In this document: one piece after another, positions 33,667 through 39,723 of the stretch
How the letters are laid out: each line of letters opens with the position of its first letter
How positions within the stretch are numbered: the stretch's first letter is position 1
Source of the DNA: Acidobacteriota bacterium
Lineage (GTDB): Bacteria > Acidobacteriota > Terriglobia > Terriglobales > Acidobacteriaceae
Assembly: GCA_021778845.1 (NCBI GenBank)
Contig: JAJYBU010000034.1
Coordinates: forward strand, 1 to 39,723
Reading direction: 5' to 3'
Length of the DNA stretch: 39,723 nucleotides
Notes under the pieces: generated by a model
Database searches by the model: none
The model's input: only the letters and a program-made list of their open reading frames with translations
Told to the model about the DNA's origin: nothing
Made by a program: the position numbers and the translations under genes

Positions 33667-34623
33667 ATGTCCGAATCGATCGAAGTACGCGACACCGTGA
33701 TTCTTGGCTCTGGCTGCGCAGGTCTCACCGCCGCCATTTACGCAGCGCGCTCCAACCTCAAGCCTCTCGTCCTCGAAGGCCACGAGCCCGGCGGCCAGCT
33801 CTCCATCACCACGCTGGTCGAAAACTTTCCCGGCTGGCCCGAGGGCGTCCAGGGTCCCGAGCTCATCGAGAACATGAAGAAGCAGGCCATCCGCTTCGGA
33901 GCCGAGCTCCGCATGGCCCATCTCTCCACCGTCAACCTCTGCAAGTCGCCCTTCGAGCTTCACCTCGGCAAGACCATCGTCCACACCCGCTCCCTCATCA
34001 TCGCAAGCGGAGCGAGCGCGCGCTGGCTCGGCCTTCCCTCCGAGCAGGCACTCATCGGCCACGGCGTCAGCTCCTGCGCCACCTGCGACGGCTTTTTCGC
34101 CTCCGGCAAGGAGATCGCCGTCATCGGCGGCGGCGACTCCGCCATGGAGGAAGCTCTCTTCCTCACCCGCTTCGCCTCCAAGGTCACCATCATCAACCGC
34201 AGCGAAAACTTCCGCGCCTCCCGCATCATGTTGGAGCGCGCCATCGCCCACCCGCAAATCGAGTTTCTCCACAACACCGTGGTCGAAGAGTGCCTCGGCG
34301 TCGAAGAGAAGGATCTCAAAGGCCTCAAGCTCCTCAACAAGAAGACCGGCGAGCGCTCCGTCCTCCCCATCTCCTTCATGTTCCTCGGCATCGGTCACGT
34401 CCCCAACGCCAGGATGTTCGAAGGCCAGCTCGACCTCGACGGCGACGGCTACATCAAGACCGAAGCCAACGTCTTCGTCTCCATCCTCGGCGAACGCATT
34501 CACGGCGTCTACGCCTGCGGAGACGTTCAGGACCGCCGCTACCGTCAGGCCATCACCGCCGCCGGCACCGGTTGCATGGCCGCTCTCGAGGTCGAAAAAT
34601 ATCTCGAAGAGCTAGGCCGGTAA
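33667..34623 (+). CDS. trxB: Thioredoxin reductase (NADPH-type flavoprotein)
   Basis: A 318-aa FAD enzyme that passes reducing equivalents to thioredoxin. The FAD dinucleotide loop is ILGSGCAGLTAA (12-23), the redox pair is C137-A-T-C140 in SSCATCDG, and the second nucleotide loop is IGGGDSAMEEA (153-163). The final FAD contact is YACGDVQDRRYRQAITAAG (282-300). The usual HRR motif that reads the NADPH phosphate is INRSENFRA here, so cofactor preference may differ. Homology fixes the start at ATG 33667; the frame is open further upstream across the divergent gene, but that part is not TrxB-like. A TACAAT hexamer ends 9 nt before the ATG, hinting at a very short leader. Confidence 0.92.
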   Translation: MSESIEVRDTVILGSGCAGLTAAIYAARSNLKPLVLEGHEPGGQLSITTLVENFPGWPEGVQGPELIENMKKQAIRFGAELRMAHLSTVNLCKSPFELHLGKTIVHTRSLIIASGASARWLGLPSEQALIGHGVSSCATCDGFFASGKEIAVIGGGDSAMEEALFLTRFASKVTIINRSENFRASRIMLERAIAHPQIEFLHNTVVEECLGVEEKDLKGLKLLNKKTGERSVLPISFMFLGIGHVPNARMFEGQLDLDGDGYIKTEANVFVSILGERIHGVYACGDVQDRRYRQAITAAGTGCMAALEVEKYLEELGR

Positions 34624-34646
34624 CCGCGCACAGCGCACTGTAAAAT

Positions 34647-34679
34647 ATACGTAAGCAGCTTTTGCAGGCTGCTGCGTAT
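34647..34679 (+). other. Hairpin after trxB
   Basis: ATACG-AGCAGC pairs with GCTGCT-CGTAT around an 8-nt loop, with a small bulge of 2 and 1 nt. It begins 23 nt after the trxB stop. No T-run follows, so it may be a processing or attenuation structure rather than an intrinsic terminator. The rest of the 185-bp gap to the next gene shows nothing I can name. Confidence 0.4.
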
Positions 34680-34808
34680 CTGCGCCGGTACGGTAATCGC
34701 TGCAACGTCCGCAACTTTTTCGGCGTACGGCCCTCTAACGAAGTGATCTCCTGAGTCTCCATCGGTCTCGGCGATGTCTTTATCCCCCAATTTCACAGGA
34801 CGGTTTTT

Positions 34809-35768
34809 TTGCATCATCGTGTCGCGTTGCTCTCAGTCTGTCTATGCTTGGCCGCTGGCGTCGTCCGCGCCCAGTCGCCCAGCCTTCCTGATGCGCCGCA
34901 GACCGCAACTGTCCTGATCGCCATCGCAATCCCGCCACCCCCCGTAGCGGAGTCGTCATCTTCCGCCTCAGACTATCCCGACCCCTCCGGCTTCAGCTTC
35001 GATCCCACCCAGCAACAATCCACGCCCACCCCATCTCCAAACCAATCCCAGCCTCAAACCAGACCCCCGCGCCACCCCTCAACCGTCCCTCTCGACAGCG
35101 ACGGCAACCCCATCCCGCTCAGCCACCAGGAGCCAACCCGCATTCTCGGTTTCATCCCCAACTTCCGTTCCGTCTCCGTCGGTGCAAAACCCGTTCCTCC
35201 CGGCTGGAAGAATAACTTCAACACCGCCACCCATCAGTCATTCGACTACTCTTCCTTCTTCTTCCTCAGCCTCACCTCTCTCTTCGCCGAAGGCATCAAC
35301 GAGCACCCATCCCTCGGCAAAGGCATGGACGGCTTTTACGCCTACACCTGGCGCGGCTTCATAGATAAGACCGACGGCACGTACCTCTCCGCCTGGCTCC
35401 TCCCCAGCCTGCTCCACGAGGACACCCGCTACTACCCCCTCGGCGACGGCCACTCCATCTTCATCCGCTCCCTCTACGTCATCAGCCGCCAGGCCGTCGC
35501 CCGCGATTACCGCGGCCACGACACTCCCAACATCGCCAACCTCGGCGGCAAAGTCCTCACCCAGGTCATCTCCCAGTACTACTACCCCGACGGTTCCTCC
35601 GGTTTCGGCGTCCTTGCTGAAAAGTTCGGCTACTCCGTCATGCGTGACGTCGGCTTCTCCGCCATCCGCGAGTTCTATCCCAACGTAGCCGCACACTACG
35701 TCCGCAAGCACCACGAAAAGCTGGCCCGCCAGGCCGCCCTAGACGCCCAATCCGCCACTACTCCGTAG
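34809..35768 (+). CDS. Exported protein of unknown function
   Basis: A 319-aa protein. A TTG start at 34809 gives an immediate signal peptide (HHRVALLSVCLCLAAGVVRAQ), and no other in-frame start precedes it; AGGACGG lies a few nt upstream. A Pro/Ser/Gln-rich linker (about 30-95) leads to a compact domain (about 105-300) with aromatic-rich segments: FNTATHQSFDYSSFFFLSL, WLLPSLLHEDTRYYPLGDG, KVLTQVISQYYYPDGSSGFG. The aromatic content and export suggest an outer-membrane or periplasmic location. I do not recognise a family and can propose no function. Confidence 0.75.
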   Translation: MHHRVALLSVCLCLAAGVVRAQSPSLPDAPQTATVLIAIAIPPPPVAESSSSASDYPDPSGFSFDPTQQQSTPTPSPNQSQPQTRPPRHPSTVPLDSDGNPIPLSHQEPTRILGFIPNFRSVSVGAKPVPPGWKNNFNTATHQSFDYSSFFFLSLTSLFAEGINEHPSLGKGMDGFYAYTWRGFIDKTDGTYLSAWLLPSLLHEDTRYYPLGDGHSIFIRSLYVISRQAVARDYRGHDTPNIANLGGKVLTQVISQYYYPDGSSGFGVLAEKFGYSVMRDVGFSAIREFYPNVAAHYVRKHHEKLARQAALDAQSATTP

Positions 35769-35784
35769 AACCTATCTCATACAC

Positions 35785-35817
35785 ATCCAGCGCTGGATTC
35801 AGCGCAACTGAAGTTGC
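35785..35817. repeat. Two adjacent short palindromes
   Basis: ATCCAGCGCTGGAT (35785-35798) is a perfect 14-bp palindrome and GCAACT-GA-AGTTGC (35804-35817) follows at once. They lie just after an exported-protein gene and 24 nt before the transposase remnant. They may be a terminator or the eroded end of the insertion sequence. Confidence 0.45.
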
Positions 35818-35840
35818 TCAAGGCGTCTCTGCGGACTGGG

Positions 35841-36040
35841 ATGGCAGGACGCTGGGAAGTGACGGACGAGCAGTGGGAATTGGGGAAGCCGATCCTGCGC
35901 CCTCTGCGACGTTAGGACAACCGTGGCCGTCCGTGGCAGCAGTGCGCAGTGGCCCGAAATACCGGACAAGTATCCGCCGTATCCGACTTTCCATCGCCGT
36001 TTCCGGCAGTGGGGTCGCGAGGGCAGGTTGGTTGAGGTGT
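35841..36040 (+). pseudogene. IS5-like transposase remnant (5' part)
   Basis: The first frame reads MAGRWEVTDEQWELGKPILR and then hits a stop at 35913, after which DNRGRPWQQ continues. From 35959 another frame reads IPDKYPPYPTFHRRFRQWGR. Both pieces match the conserved N-terminal part of IS5-family transposases (TDEQW, GRPW, LPxKYPPYxTxHRRFxxW), so the copy has a stop and a frame shift or deletion and lacks the DDE region. Dead element. Confidence 0.75.
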
Positions 36041-36058
36041 ATCCGGCAGATCTAACTT

Positions 36059-36372
36059 TCAATTACCCACAGTTTTCCGAGCGATGAAGAAGCCGATGTG
36101 TTTGCTTACGATGGCTGTGTTTCTCGTCTCCACCAGGCCGTTGTCGCCGATCTTGCGGGGACGGCTGTTAGTCTACTCGATCAGCAGCTTTTCCAGCAGT
36201 TGGACGACGGTTTTGTTGATAAACTCGCTGCCGCAGGACCACACGAAGCACTTGGAAGGAAGAGCTCGAAGAGCGCAGGAATTCAGGTCGAGCGAGCGTA
36301 GCGTGGCCAGCACTACCTCCCACTACATGATGACCTCGTCGACGGCGTCGGTCTGGTAGATCCCCTTGACAT
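36059..36372 (-). pseudogene. Degenerate rve-type (DDE) transposase fragment
   Basis: One minus-strand frame reads GIYQTDAVDEVIM, stop, WEVVLATLRSLDL, then CGSEFINKTVVQLLEKLLIE, stop, TNSRPRKIGDNGLVETRNTA and IVSKHIGF. This follows the catalytic region of integrase-type transposases (VDEVTQWEVV; DNGSEFIN; DNGLVE-KNG; KHMGY). The Asp expected before GSEFIN is lost (SCGSEF) and two stops interrupt it, so it cannot be functional. It abuts the integrase remnant at about 36362-36372. Confidence 0.75.
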
Positions 36373-36486
36373 CCGGACGGTGCAGAAACTGATGGGGCAC
36401 AAAACCATCAAGTTACATTGAGGTACGCACATCTGGCTCCACAGCACCAGTTGGAAGCGGTCCAGCGGCTGTGTGATACTAGATAG
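36362..36486 (+). pseudogene. Frameshifted tyrosine recombinase C-terminal fragment
   Basis: DIRTVQKLMGHKTIKLH ends at a stop at 36419; shifting one base gives LRYAHLAPQHQLEAVQRLCD from 36418 to a stop at 36484. Joined, they form the end of a phage-type integrase, with the LMGHKTI histidine box and the nucleophile tyrosine in RYAHLAP. No upstream part remains. It is a different protein from the intact integrase downstream. Confidence 0.8.
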
Positions 36487-36598
36487 GCGCTGATCGGAGC
36501 GACTGACTCCAGAACTAGCACCAAGGTTTTGGGCGTGGCTGAGGAAAGCGCGGCGCGACCTAACTAAGTTGATTATTATGAAAGACTTGGGTAATTGC

Positions 36599-36639
36599 GC
36601 CGGGATGGCGGAACTGGCAGACGCAGCGGACTCAAAATC
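36599..36639 (+). pseudogene. 5' half of tRNA-Leu(CAA), cut in the anticodon loop
   Basis: The acceptor strand GCCGGGA, the D-arm GCGGAACTGGCAGACGCAGC and the anticodon region GGACTCAAAATC match bacterial tRNA-Leu(CAA). After 36639 the expected CCGC stem, variable arm, GGTTCGA T-loop and TCCCGGC acceptor strand are all missing. The truncation point lies in the anticodon stem-loop, a known attachment position for tyrosine integrases, and an intact integrase gene begins 130 nt later. Confidence 0.75.
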
Positions 36640-36656
36640 GTCCAAGACAGCGTCTG
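36618..36656. other. Candidate attachment site (att) at the tRNA-Leu break
   Basis: The break is symmetric: CAGACGC (36618-36624) pairs with GCGTCTG (36650-36656), and inside it GGAC (36628-36631) pairs with GTCC (36640-36643) around TCAAAATC. Inverted core arms around a 7-8 bp centre are what tyrosine recombinases use for strand exchange. The left arm is tRNA sequence and the right arm would be element-derived. Confidence 0.55.
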
Positions 36657-36771
36657 AAGTCTACTCAAATCATTCACAATAAGCATCTTATAGCGATTCT
36701 CGAAGCGCGGTTTCCGTTACACAACTCTTCCACACTTTTGTAGTGTTTTGGATGTCGGGAGGTGCTACTGC

Positions 36772-38049
36772 ATGTCCGAACATCACACCATCCTCGGTGG
36801 TAAGGTTCACGTCTACAAACGTCCGAACAGCTCTAGCTGGCAATGCGCGACCTATTTGGCAGGCAAGAACCGGCGCACAACGACCAAAGAAGACAGCCTC
36901 TCGAAAGCGAAGGAATTCGCGGAAGACTGGTATTTGCAGTTGCGGGGCAAGCTGCGCGACGGCGAGCTAAAGAGCGGCAAGCCATTCCGGGACGCGGCCA
37001 AGTTGTATCTGCGCGAGTTCGACATCATGACGCAGGGACAACGGAACGCAACCTACGCGCGCGGCCAGCACGCGCGTACGAATGGCCATCTCGTTCCTTT
37101 CTTTGGCAGCATGGTCCTCCCTGAGATCACTGCGGGCACGATTAACGAGTACCGCATCCATCGCCTCGAGGAGTCGAAGGCGCTACGCGGCAAGCCGCCC
37201 GCGCATAACACCATGCACCAAGAGATCGTGACGTTACGCCAGATATTCAAGACGGCGTTGCGTCACGGATGGATTGAACATCTCCCTGATATGTCCGCGC
37301 CCTATCGGGCGTCGGCCAAGATTTCTCACAGAGCATGGTTTTCGCCGGAAGAGTACAAGCAGCTTTACGAAGCGACTAGCAAGCGGGCGCAGCACCCGAA
37401 GCAGCCGCGCTTTCGCTGGGAAGCGGAACAGCTTCACGACTATGTTCTGTTCTCCGCGAATACAGGGCTTCGCCCCGATGAAGCGATGCGTCTCCAGTTC
37501 CGCGATGTGAAGATCGTTGAAGACGAAGGCAGCGGCCAAACAATATTAGAGATCGAAGTCCGAGGTAAGAGAGGCATTGGCTTCTGCAAGAGCACGGTCG
37601 GAGCTGTGCGACCGTTCCAGCGCCTGAAGGCTCGTCTGCGTCCTGATGGCGGTCCGGGGCGTGCGGGCAGTCGCAAGGATTCGTTAGAGAGCGGAGAGTG
37701 GCAGCAGCCGGGAACAACCGAGTTGCTGTTTCCAAAGTGGTCGCGCGATCTGTTCAACGCGATTCTTGAGGAAGAGAAGCTTCGGGTTGACCGCGATGGC
37801 AGACCGCGCACTGCCTATAGCCTTCGTCACACGTACATCTGTTTGCGGCTTCTCGAAGGGGCTGACATCTACCAGATCGCAAAGAACTGCCGGACTAGTG
37901 TGGAGATGATCGAGAAATACTACGCGGCCCACCTGAAGACTCAGCTCGATGCTTCTGCGATCAATGTGATGAAACCTCGTCCGAAGAAGGACTCAGCCAA
38001 GAAAGAGCCTCGTAGAGTTGAGTCTCATTCGCTGGCGGAGGCGATGTAA
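36772..38049 (+). CDS. int: Tyrosine-type site-specific integrase
   Basis: A 425-aa phage/island integrase. A basic N-terminal arm-type DNA-binding segment (about 10-60) and a SAM-like core-binding domain (about 70-175) precede the catalytic domain (about 185-395), with R234 in NTGLRPDEAM, R352-H353 in YSLRHTY and nucleophile Y384 in IEKYYAAHL. The histidine usually three residues before the second arginine is Tyr349 here, a substitution seen in other active integrases. ATG 36772 has GGGAGG 9 nt upstream, better than the in-frame TTG at 36748. It follows the cut tRNA and points into the element. Base composition is less C-biased than in the genes to the left. Confidence 0.92.
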   Translation: MSEHHTILGGKVHVYKRPNSSSWQCATYLAGKNRRTTTKEDSLSKAKEFAEDWYLQLRGKLRDGELKSGKPFRDAAKLYLREFDIMTQGQRNATYARGQHARTNGHLVPFFGSMVLPEITAGTINEYRIHRLEESKALRGKPPAHNTMHQEIVTLRQIFKTALRHGWIEHLPDMSAPYRASAKISHRAWFSPEEYKQLYEATSKRAQHPKQPRFRWEAEQLHDYVLFSANTGLRPDEAMRLQFRDVKIVEDEGSGQTILEIEVRGKRGIGFCKSTVGAVRPFQRLKARLRPDGGPGRAGSRKDSLESGEWQQPGTTELLFPKWSRDLFNAILEEEKLRVDRDGRPRTAYSLRHTYICLRLLEGADIYQIAKNCRTSVEMIEKYYAAHLKTQLDASAINVMKPRPKKDSAKKEPRRVESHSLAEAM

Positions 38050-38058
38050 GTTGCTCTG

Positions 38059-38085
38059 CCCGGATGGAAGCATCCGGGTTTCTTT
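38059..38085 (+). terminator. Rho-independent terminator of the integrase
   Basis: CCCGGATG and CATCCGGG form a perfect 8-bp stem around GAAG, followed directly by TTTCTTT. It starts 9 nt after the integrase stop. Confidence 0.85.
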
Positions 38086-38150
38086 GGCACCGGATCAGGG
38101 CCGCTCCGGCCCGCTTTGATCCGGTGCCGCCTCTGCACACGAGCGTGTGC
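38086..38150. repeat. Two further hairpins downstream of the terminator
   Basis: GGCACCGGATCA (38086-38097) pairs perfectly with TGATCCGGTGCC (38117-38128), with an inner GGGCC/GGCCC stem; GCACAC-GAGC-GTGTGC (38135-38150) follows. With the terminator they make three consecutive hairpins in under 100 nt. They may insulate the integrase from hipB, encode a structured RNA or be resection-prone element DNA. Confidence 0.7.
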
Positions 38151-38172
38151 CAGAAGTCGATGCCACGTTAGT

Positions 38173-38225
38173 CTTGTATATTAGGAATAAAGATTGATTT
38201 ACCCATTATTGACTTGTATATTAGG
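38173..38225. promoter_or_regulatory. Direct repeats, candidate HipB operators
   Basis: CTTGTATATTAGG occurs at 38173-38185 and 38213-38225, exactly 40 bp apart, so on the same helix face. Each contains the short palindrome TATT-n3/4-AATA. The second copy covers the -10 box of the hipB promoter, the usual place for antitoxin autorepression. Confidence 0.6.
38194..38222 (+). promoter_or_regulatory. hipBA promoter
   Basis: TTGATT (38194-38199) and TATATT (38217-38222) are separated by 17 nt. Transcription would begin about 38229, one or two bases before the GTG start of hipB, implying a leaderless transcript. Confidence 0.55.
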
Positions 38226-38230
38226 CAATA

Positions 38231-38488
38231 GTGCTGCCTATATCCGCCATCGCAGAGCAGATAGCCCACAAGCGTAAAGCGTTGGGACTAAGCCAGGCCG
38301 CGCTCGCGAAGAAAGCACACGTTGGTCGCTCGACCTTGGATGCTCTCGAAAATGGCCGCATGGGAGAGTTGGGATACACCAAGATCAGCAATATTCTTTC
38401 CGCGCTGGGACTAGAGATGAAGATTCAGCTGGCCAGCTCTAGCAGGCCGACTCTGGAAGAGCTGATGAGCGAGGAAAGCCATGATTAA
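38231..38488 (+). CDS. hipB: HipB-like antitoxin, Xre/Cro family DNA-binding protein
   Basis: An 85-aa repressor/antitoxin. An Xre-type helix-turn-helix covers about residues 10-60 (GLSQAALAKKAHVGRSTLDA, then ENGRMGELGYTKISNIL). A flexible C-terminal tail follows, as in HipB, where it contacts HipA. The only possible start is the GTG at 38231, because an in-frame stop lies three codons upstream. There is no Shine-Dalgarno, consistent with leaderless initiation. The 3' end overlaps hipA by 8 nt, the standard antitoxin-first order. Confidence 0.88.
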   Translation: MLPISAIAEQIAHKRKALGLSQAALAKKAHVGRSTLDALENGRMGELGYTKISNILSALGLEMKIQLASSSRPTLEELMSEESHD

Positions 38489-39641
38489 GGCCTGGACCGA
38501 TTCGCAGGAAGCTGGAATGCTTGATCGTTCGGGAGAGCGTGGAAGCAGCTTTGCCTATGCTCCAGAAGCTCCGCCTCAGCGTGCTGTCTCTGTAACGATG
38601 CCGGTACGCCTTCCGTCCTGGGACATTCGTTTTGGATTGCCGCCAATCTTCGAAATGAATCTTCCCGAAGGCGTGCTTCGTGAGCGTCTACGCTTGGCCT
38701 TCGCCAAAGCTACAGGAAGCTTTGACGAGTTCGATCTATTGGGTGTCGTGGGTCGTTCGCAAGTTGGGCGCATTCGATATACCGGACAGCGTGAGCAGCT
38801 TCAGGAAGATGTTCCTTTCCAGTCGGTCGATGAGATTCTGGAGCATCGTCGGGGTGGCGATCTCTTTCGTTATCTCATCGAGAAGTTCGCGACCTTCTCT
38901 GGTATCAGTGGAGTGCAGCCTAAGATTCTGGTGAGAGACGAAGCCGCATTCTCTGCGCTTGACGGCTCCGGCAAACGCTTTTCTGAAAGCTACCGGGGCG
39001 CAACGCACATTGTGAAGTTCTGGGAGCAGAACGAATTTCCGCAGCTCGCGGCGAATGAATACTTCTGTCTCGAAGTTGCCAAAGCGTGTGGCCTTGAGGT
39101 GCCTTCATCTCGTCTTTCTGAAGATGCGAATGCGCTCGTCATCGACCGCTTTGATCTACGTCCCGATGGCACCTATAGAGGTTTCGAGGATTTCTGCGTG
39201 CTGAACGCCAGACGAACCGATGAGAAGTATCGCGGCAGTTATGAAACGTCCATTGTGAAGCGGTTCACACAATTTGCGAACTCACCGCATCTCGTCGAAG
39301 ATATGGAGCGTCTCTTTACGCTCATCGCTCTCAACTGCGCCTTGCGGAATGGAGATGCGCACCTGAAGAACTTCGGCATTATCTACGACGATGTTCAAGG
39401 AGAGGCAAGGCTTGCTCCTGTTTATGACTTGGTGACAACGTCGATCTATCTTCCCAAAGACACCATGGCGCTGACGCTGAACGGTACAACTCACTGGCCG
39501 AGCGCGAAAGATCTTCAGCGTCTGGGCGAGACTCGCATGGGCGGCACGCCTGCTAGGGTTTCCGCCGTGCTGGAACGCATAGCTAATGCGATGTCTGAGT
39601 GGATTGCCCGATGTTTTGTACCAGTTAGCATGTTAGTTTAG
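38481..39641 (+). CDS. hipA: HipA-like serine/threonine kinase toxin
   Basis: A 386-aa toxin kinase; known HipA proteins phosphorylate aminoacyl-tRNA synthetases (GltX in E. coli) and induce dormancy. It has an N-subdomain 1 (about 35-105), the regulatory autophosphorylation loop FSGISGVQPK (139-148, Ser143), ATP lysine K179 in HIVKF, catalytic loop NGDAHLKNFG (290-299, D292) and metal-binding D316 in PVYDLVTT. It is about 50 residues shorter than E. coli HipA, mainly at the C-terminus, which ends RCFVPVSMLV just before a hairpin; a slightly truncated tail is possible but all kinase motifs are intact. Target unknown. Confidence 0.88.
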   Translation: MIKAWTDSQEAGMLDRSGERGSSFAYAPEAPPQRAVSVTMPVRLPSWDIRFGLPPIFEMNLPEGVLRERLRLAFAKATGSFDEFDLLGVVGRSQVGRIRYTGQREQLQEDVPFQSVDEILEHRRGGDLFRYLIEKFATFSGISGVQPKILVRDEAAFSALDGSGKRFSESYRGATHIVKFWEQNEFPQLAANEYFCLEVAKACGLEVPSSRLSEDANALVIDRFDLRPDGTYRGFEDFCVLNARRTDEKYRGSYETSIVKRFTQFANSPHLVEDMERLFTLIALNCALRNGDAHLKNFGIIYDDVQGEARLAPVYDLVTTSIYLPKDTMALTLNGTTHWPSAKDLQRLGETRMGGTPARVSAVLERIANAMSEWIARCFVPVSMLV

Positions 39642-39682
39642 CGCAGCTTCTTTTGATTTCAAGTAGCGGTCGTCGGGGGTGT

Positions 39683-39719
39683 GGGGAAGTGGGAAGCGTT
39701 GTTTGCTTTCCACTTCTCC
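39683..39719. terminator. Hairpin downstream of hipA
   Basis: GGGGAAGTGGGAAGC (39683-39697) pairs with GCTTTCCACTTCTCC (39705-39719) over 15 positions with two G-U pairs and a 7-nt loop. It starts 41 nt after the hipA stop. Whether a T-run follows is hidden by the window end. Confidence 0.5.
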
Positions 39720-39723
39720 ATAC

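Noticed and set aside
36313..36645. Minus-strand frame of 110 codons over the tRNA fragment and recombinase remnant
   Set aside because: It runs across two unrelated remnants and shows no similarity; the meaningful readings are the rve fragment and the plus-strand integrase tail.
1..39723. CRISPR arrays, rRNA operons and intact tRNA genes
   Set aside because: No regularly spaced direct repeats, rRNA signatures or complete cloverleaf were seen; only the 5' half of one tRNA is present.

Overview
The window is high-GC bacterial chromosome. The best guess is Acidobacteriota, family Acidobacteriaceae (a Granulicella/Terriglobus/Edaphobacter-like soil organism). Pointers are a very large TonB-dependent receptor with an N-terminal carboxypeptidase-regulatory-like domain, a CadC-type DNA-binding domain fused through one membrane helix to a PD40 propeller, secreted TIG/Ig-like proteins, and intergenic palindromes and GAAGCGAAG-type repeats. 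Genus cannot be fixed from the sequence alone. In most genes the + strand is extremely C-rich at third codon positions, so nearly every gene has long antisense shadow frames, which are not annotated.

Region 1 (1-4513, minus strand) is a pyrimidine biosynthesis operon transcribed pyrD-pyrE-pyrF-pyrC-pyrB, with overlaps or short gaps; pyrB runs off the left edge. Directly upstream on the same strand is a histidine kinase/NarL-type response regulator pair (4560-6649). The 157-bp gap between the kinase and the divergent efflux operon carries a tandem 13-bp palindromic repeat with 20-bp period, a likely regulator site.

Region 2 (6807-15866, plus strand) is a heavy-metal-type RND tripartite efflux operon (adaptor lipoprotein, CzcA/CusA-like pump, outer-membrane channel) followed by a tightly overlapping galK-galT-galE Leloir operon. 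Region 3 (15979-22609, minus strand) reads TonB receptor, secreted GH13 alpha-amylase-family enzyme, ManA. Divergent from the receptor is the membrane-bound CadC/propeller regulator (22855-25083), followed by a secreted GH31 alpha-glucosidase with a good sigma70-type promoter and an FHS/FucP-type sugar permease. Together regions 2b and 3 look like a saccharide-use locus: import of glucans across the outer membrane, extracytoplasmic hydrolysis to monosaccharides, symport, and entry into central metabolism.

Region 4 (29355-35768) holds a 110-bp inverted-repeat element, a coupled pair of secreted proteins of which the larger looks like a matrixin whose zinc site has been destroyed, a small conserved-looking protein, a thioredoxin reductase and an unrecognised exported protein.

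Region 5 (35769-39723) is an integration hotspot. It has an IS5-like transposase remnant, an rve-type transposase remnant, a frameshifted integrase tail, and a tRNA-Leu(CAA) gene cut in the anticodon loop. These are followed by an intact tyrosine integrase, three consecutive hairpins and a HipB/HipA toxin-antitoxin pair with a repeat-overlapped promoter. Codon usage in this last part differs visibly from the rest. The right boundary of the element lies outside the window or is not recognisable.
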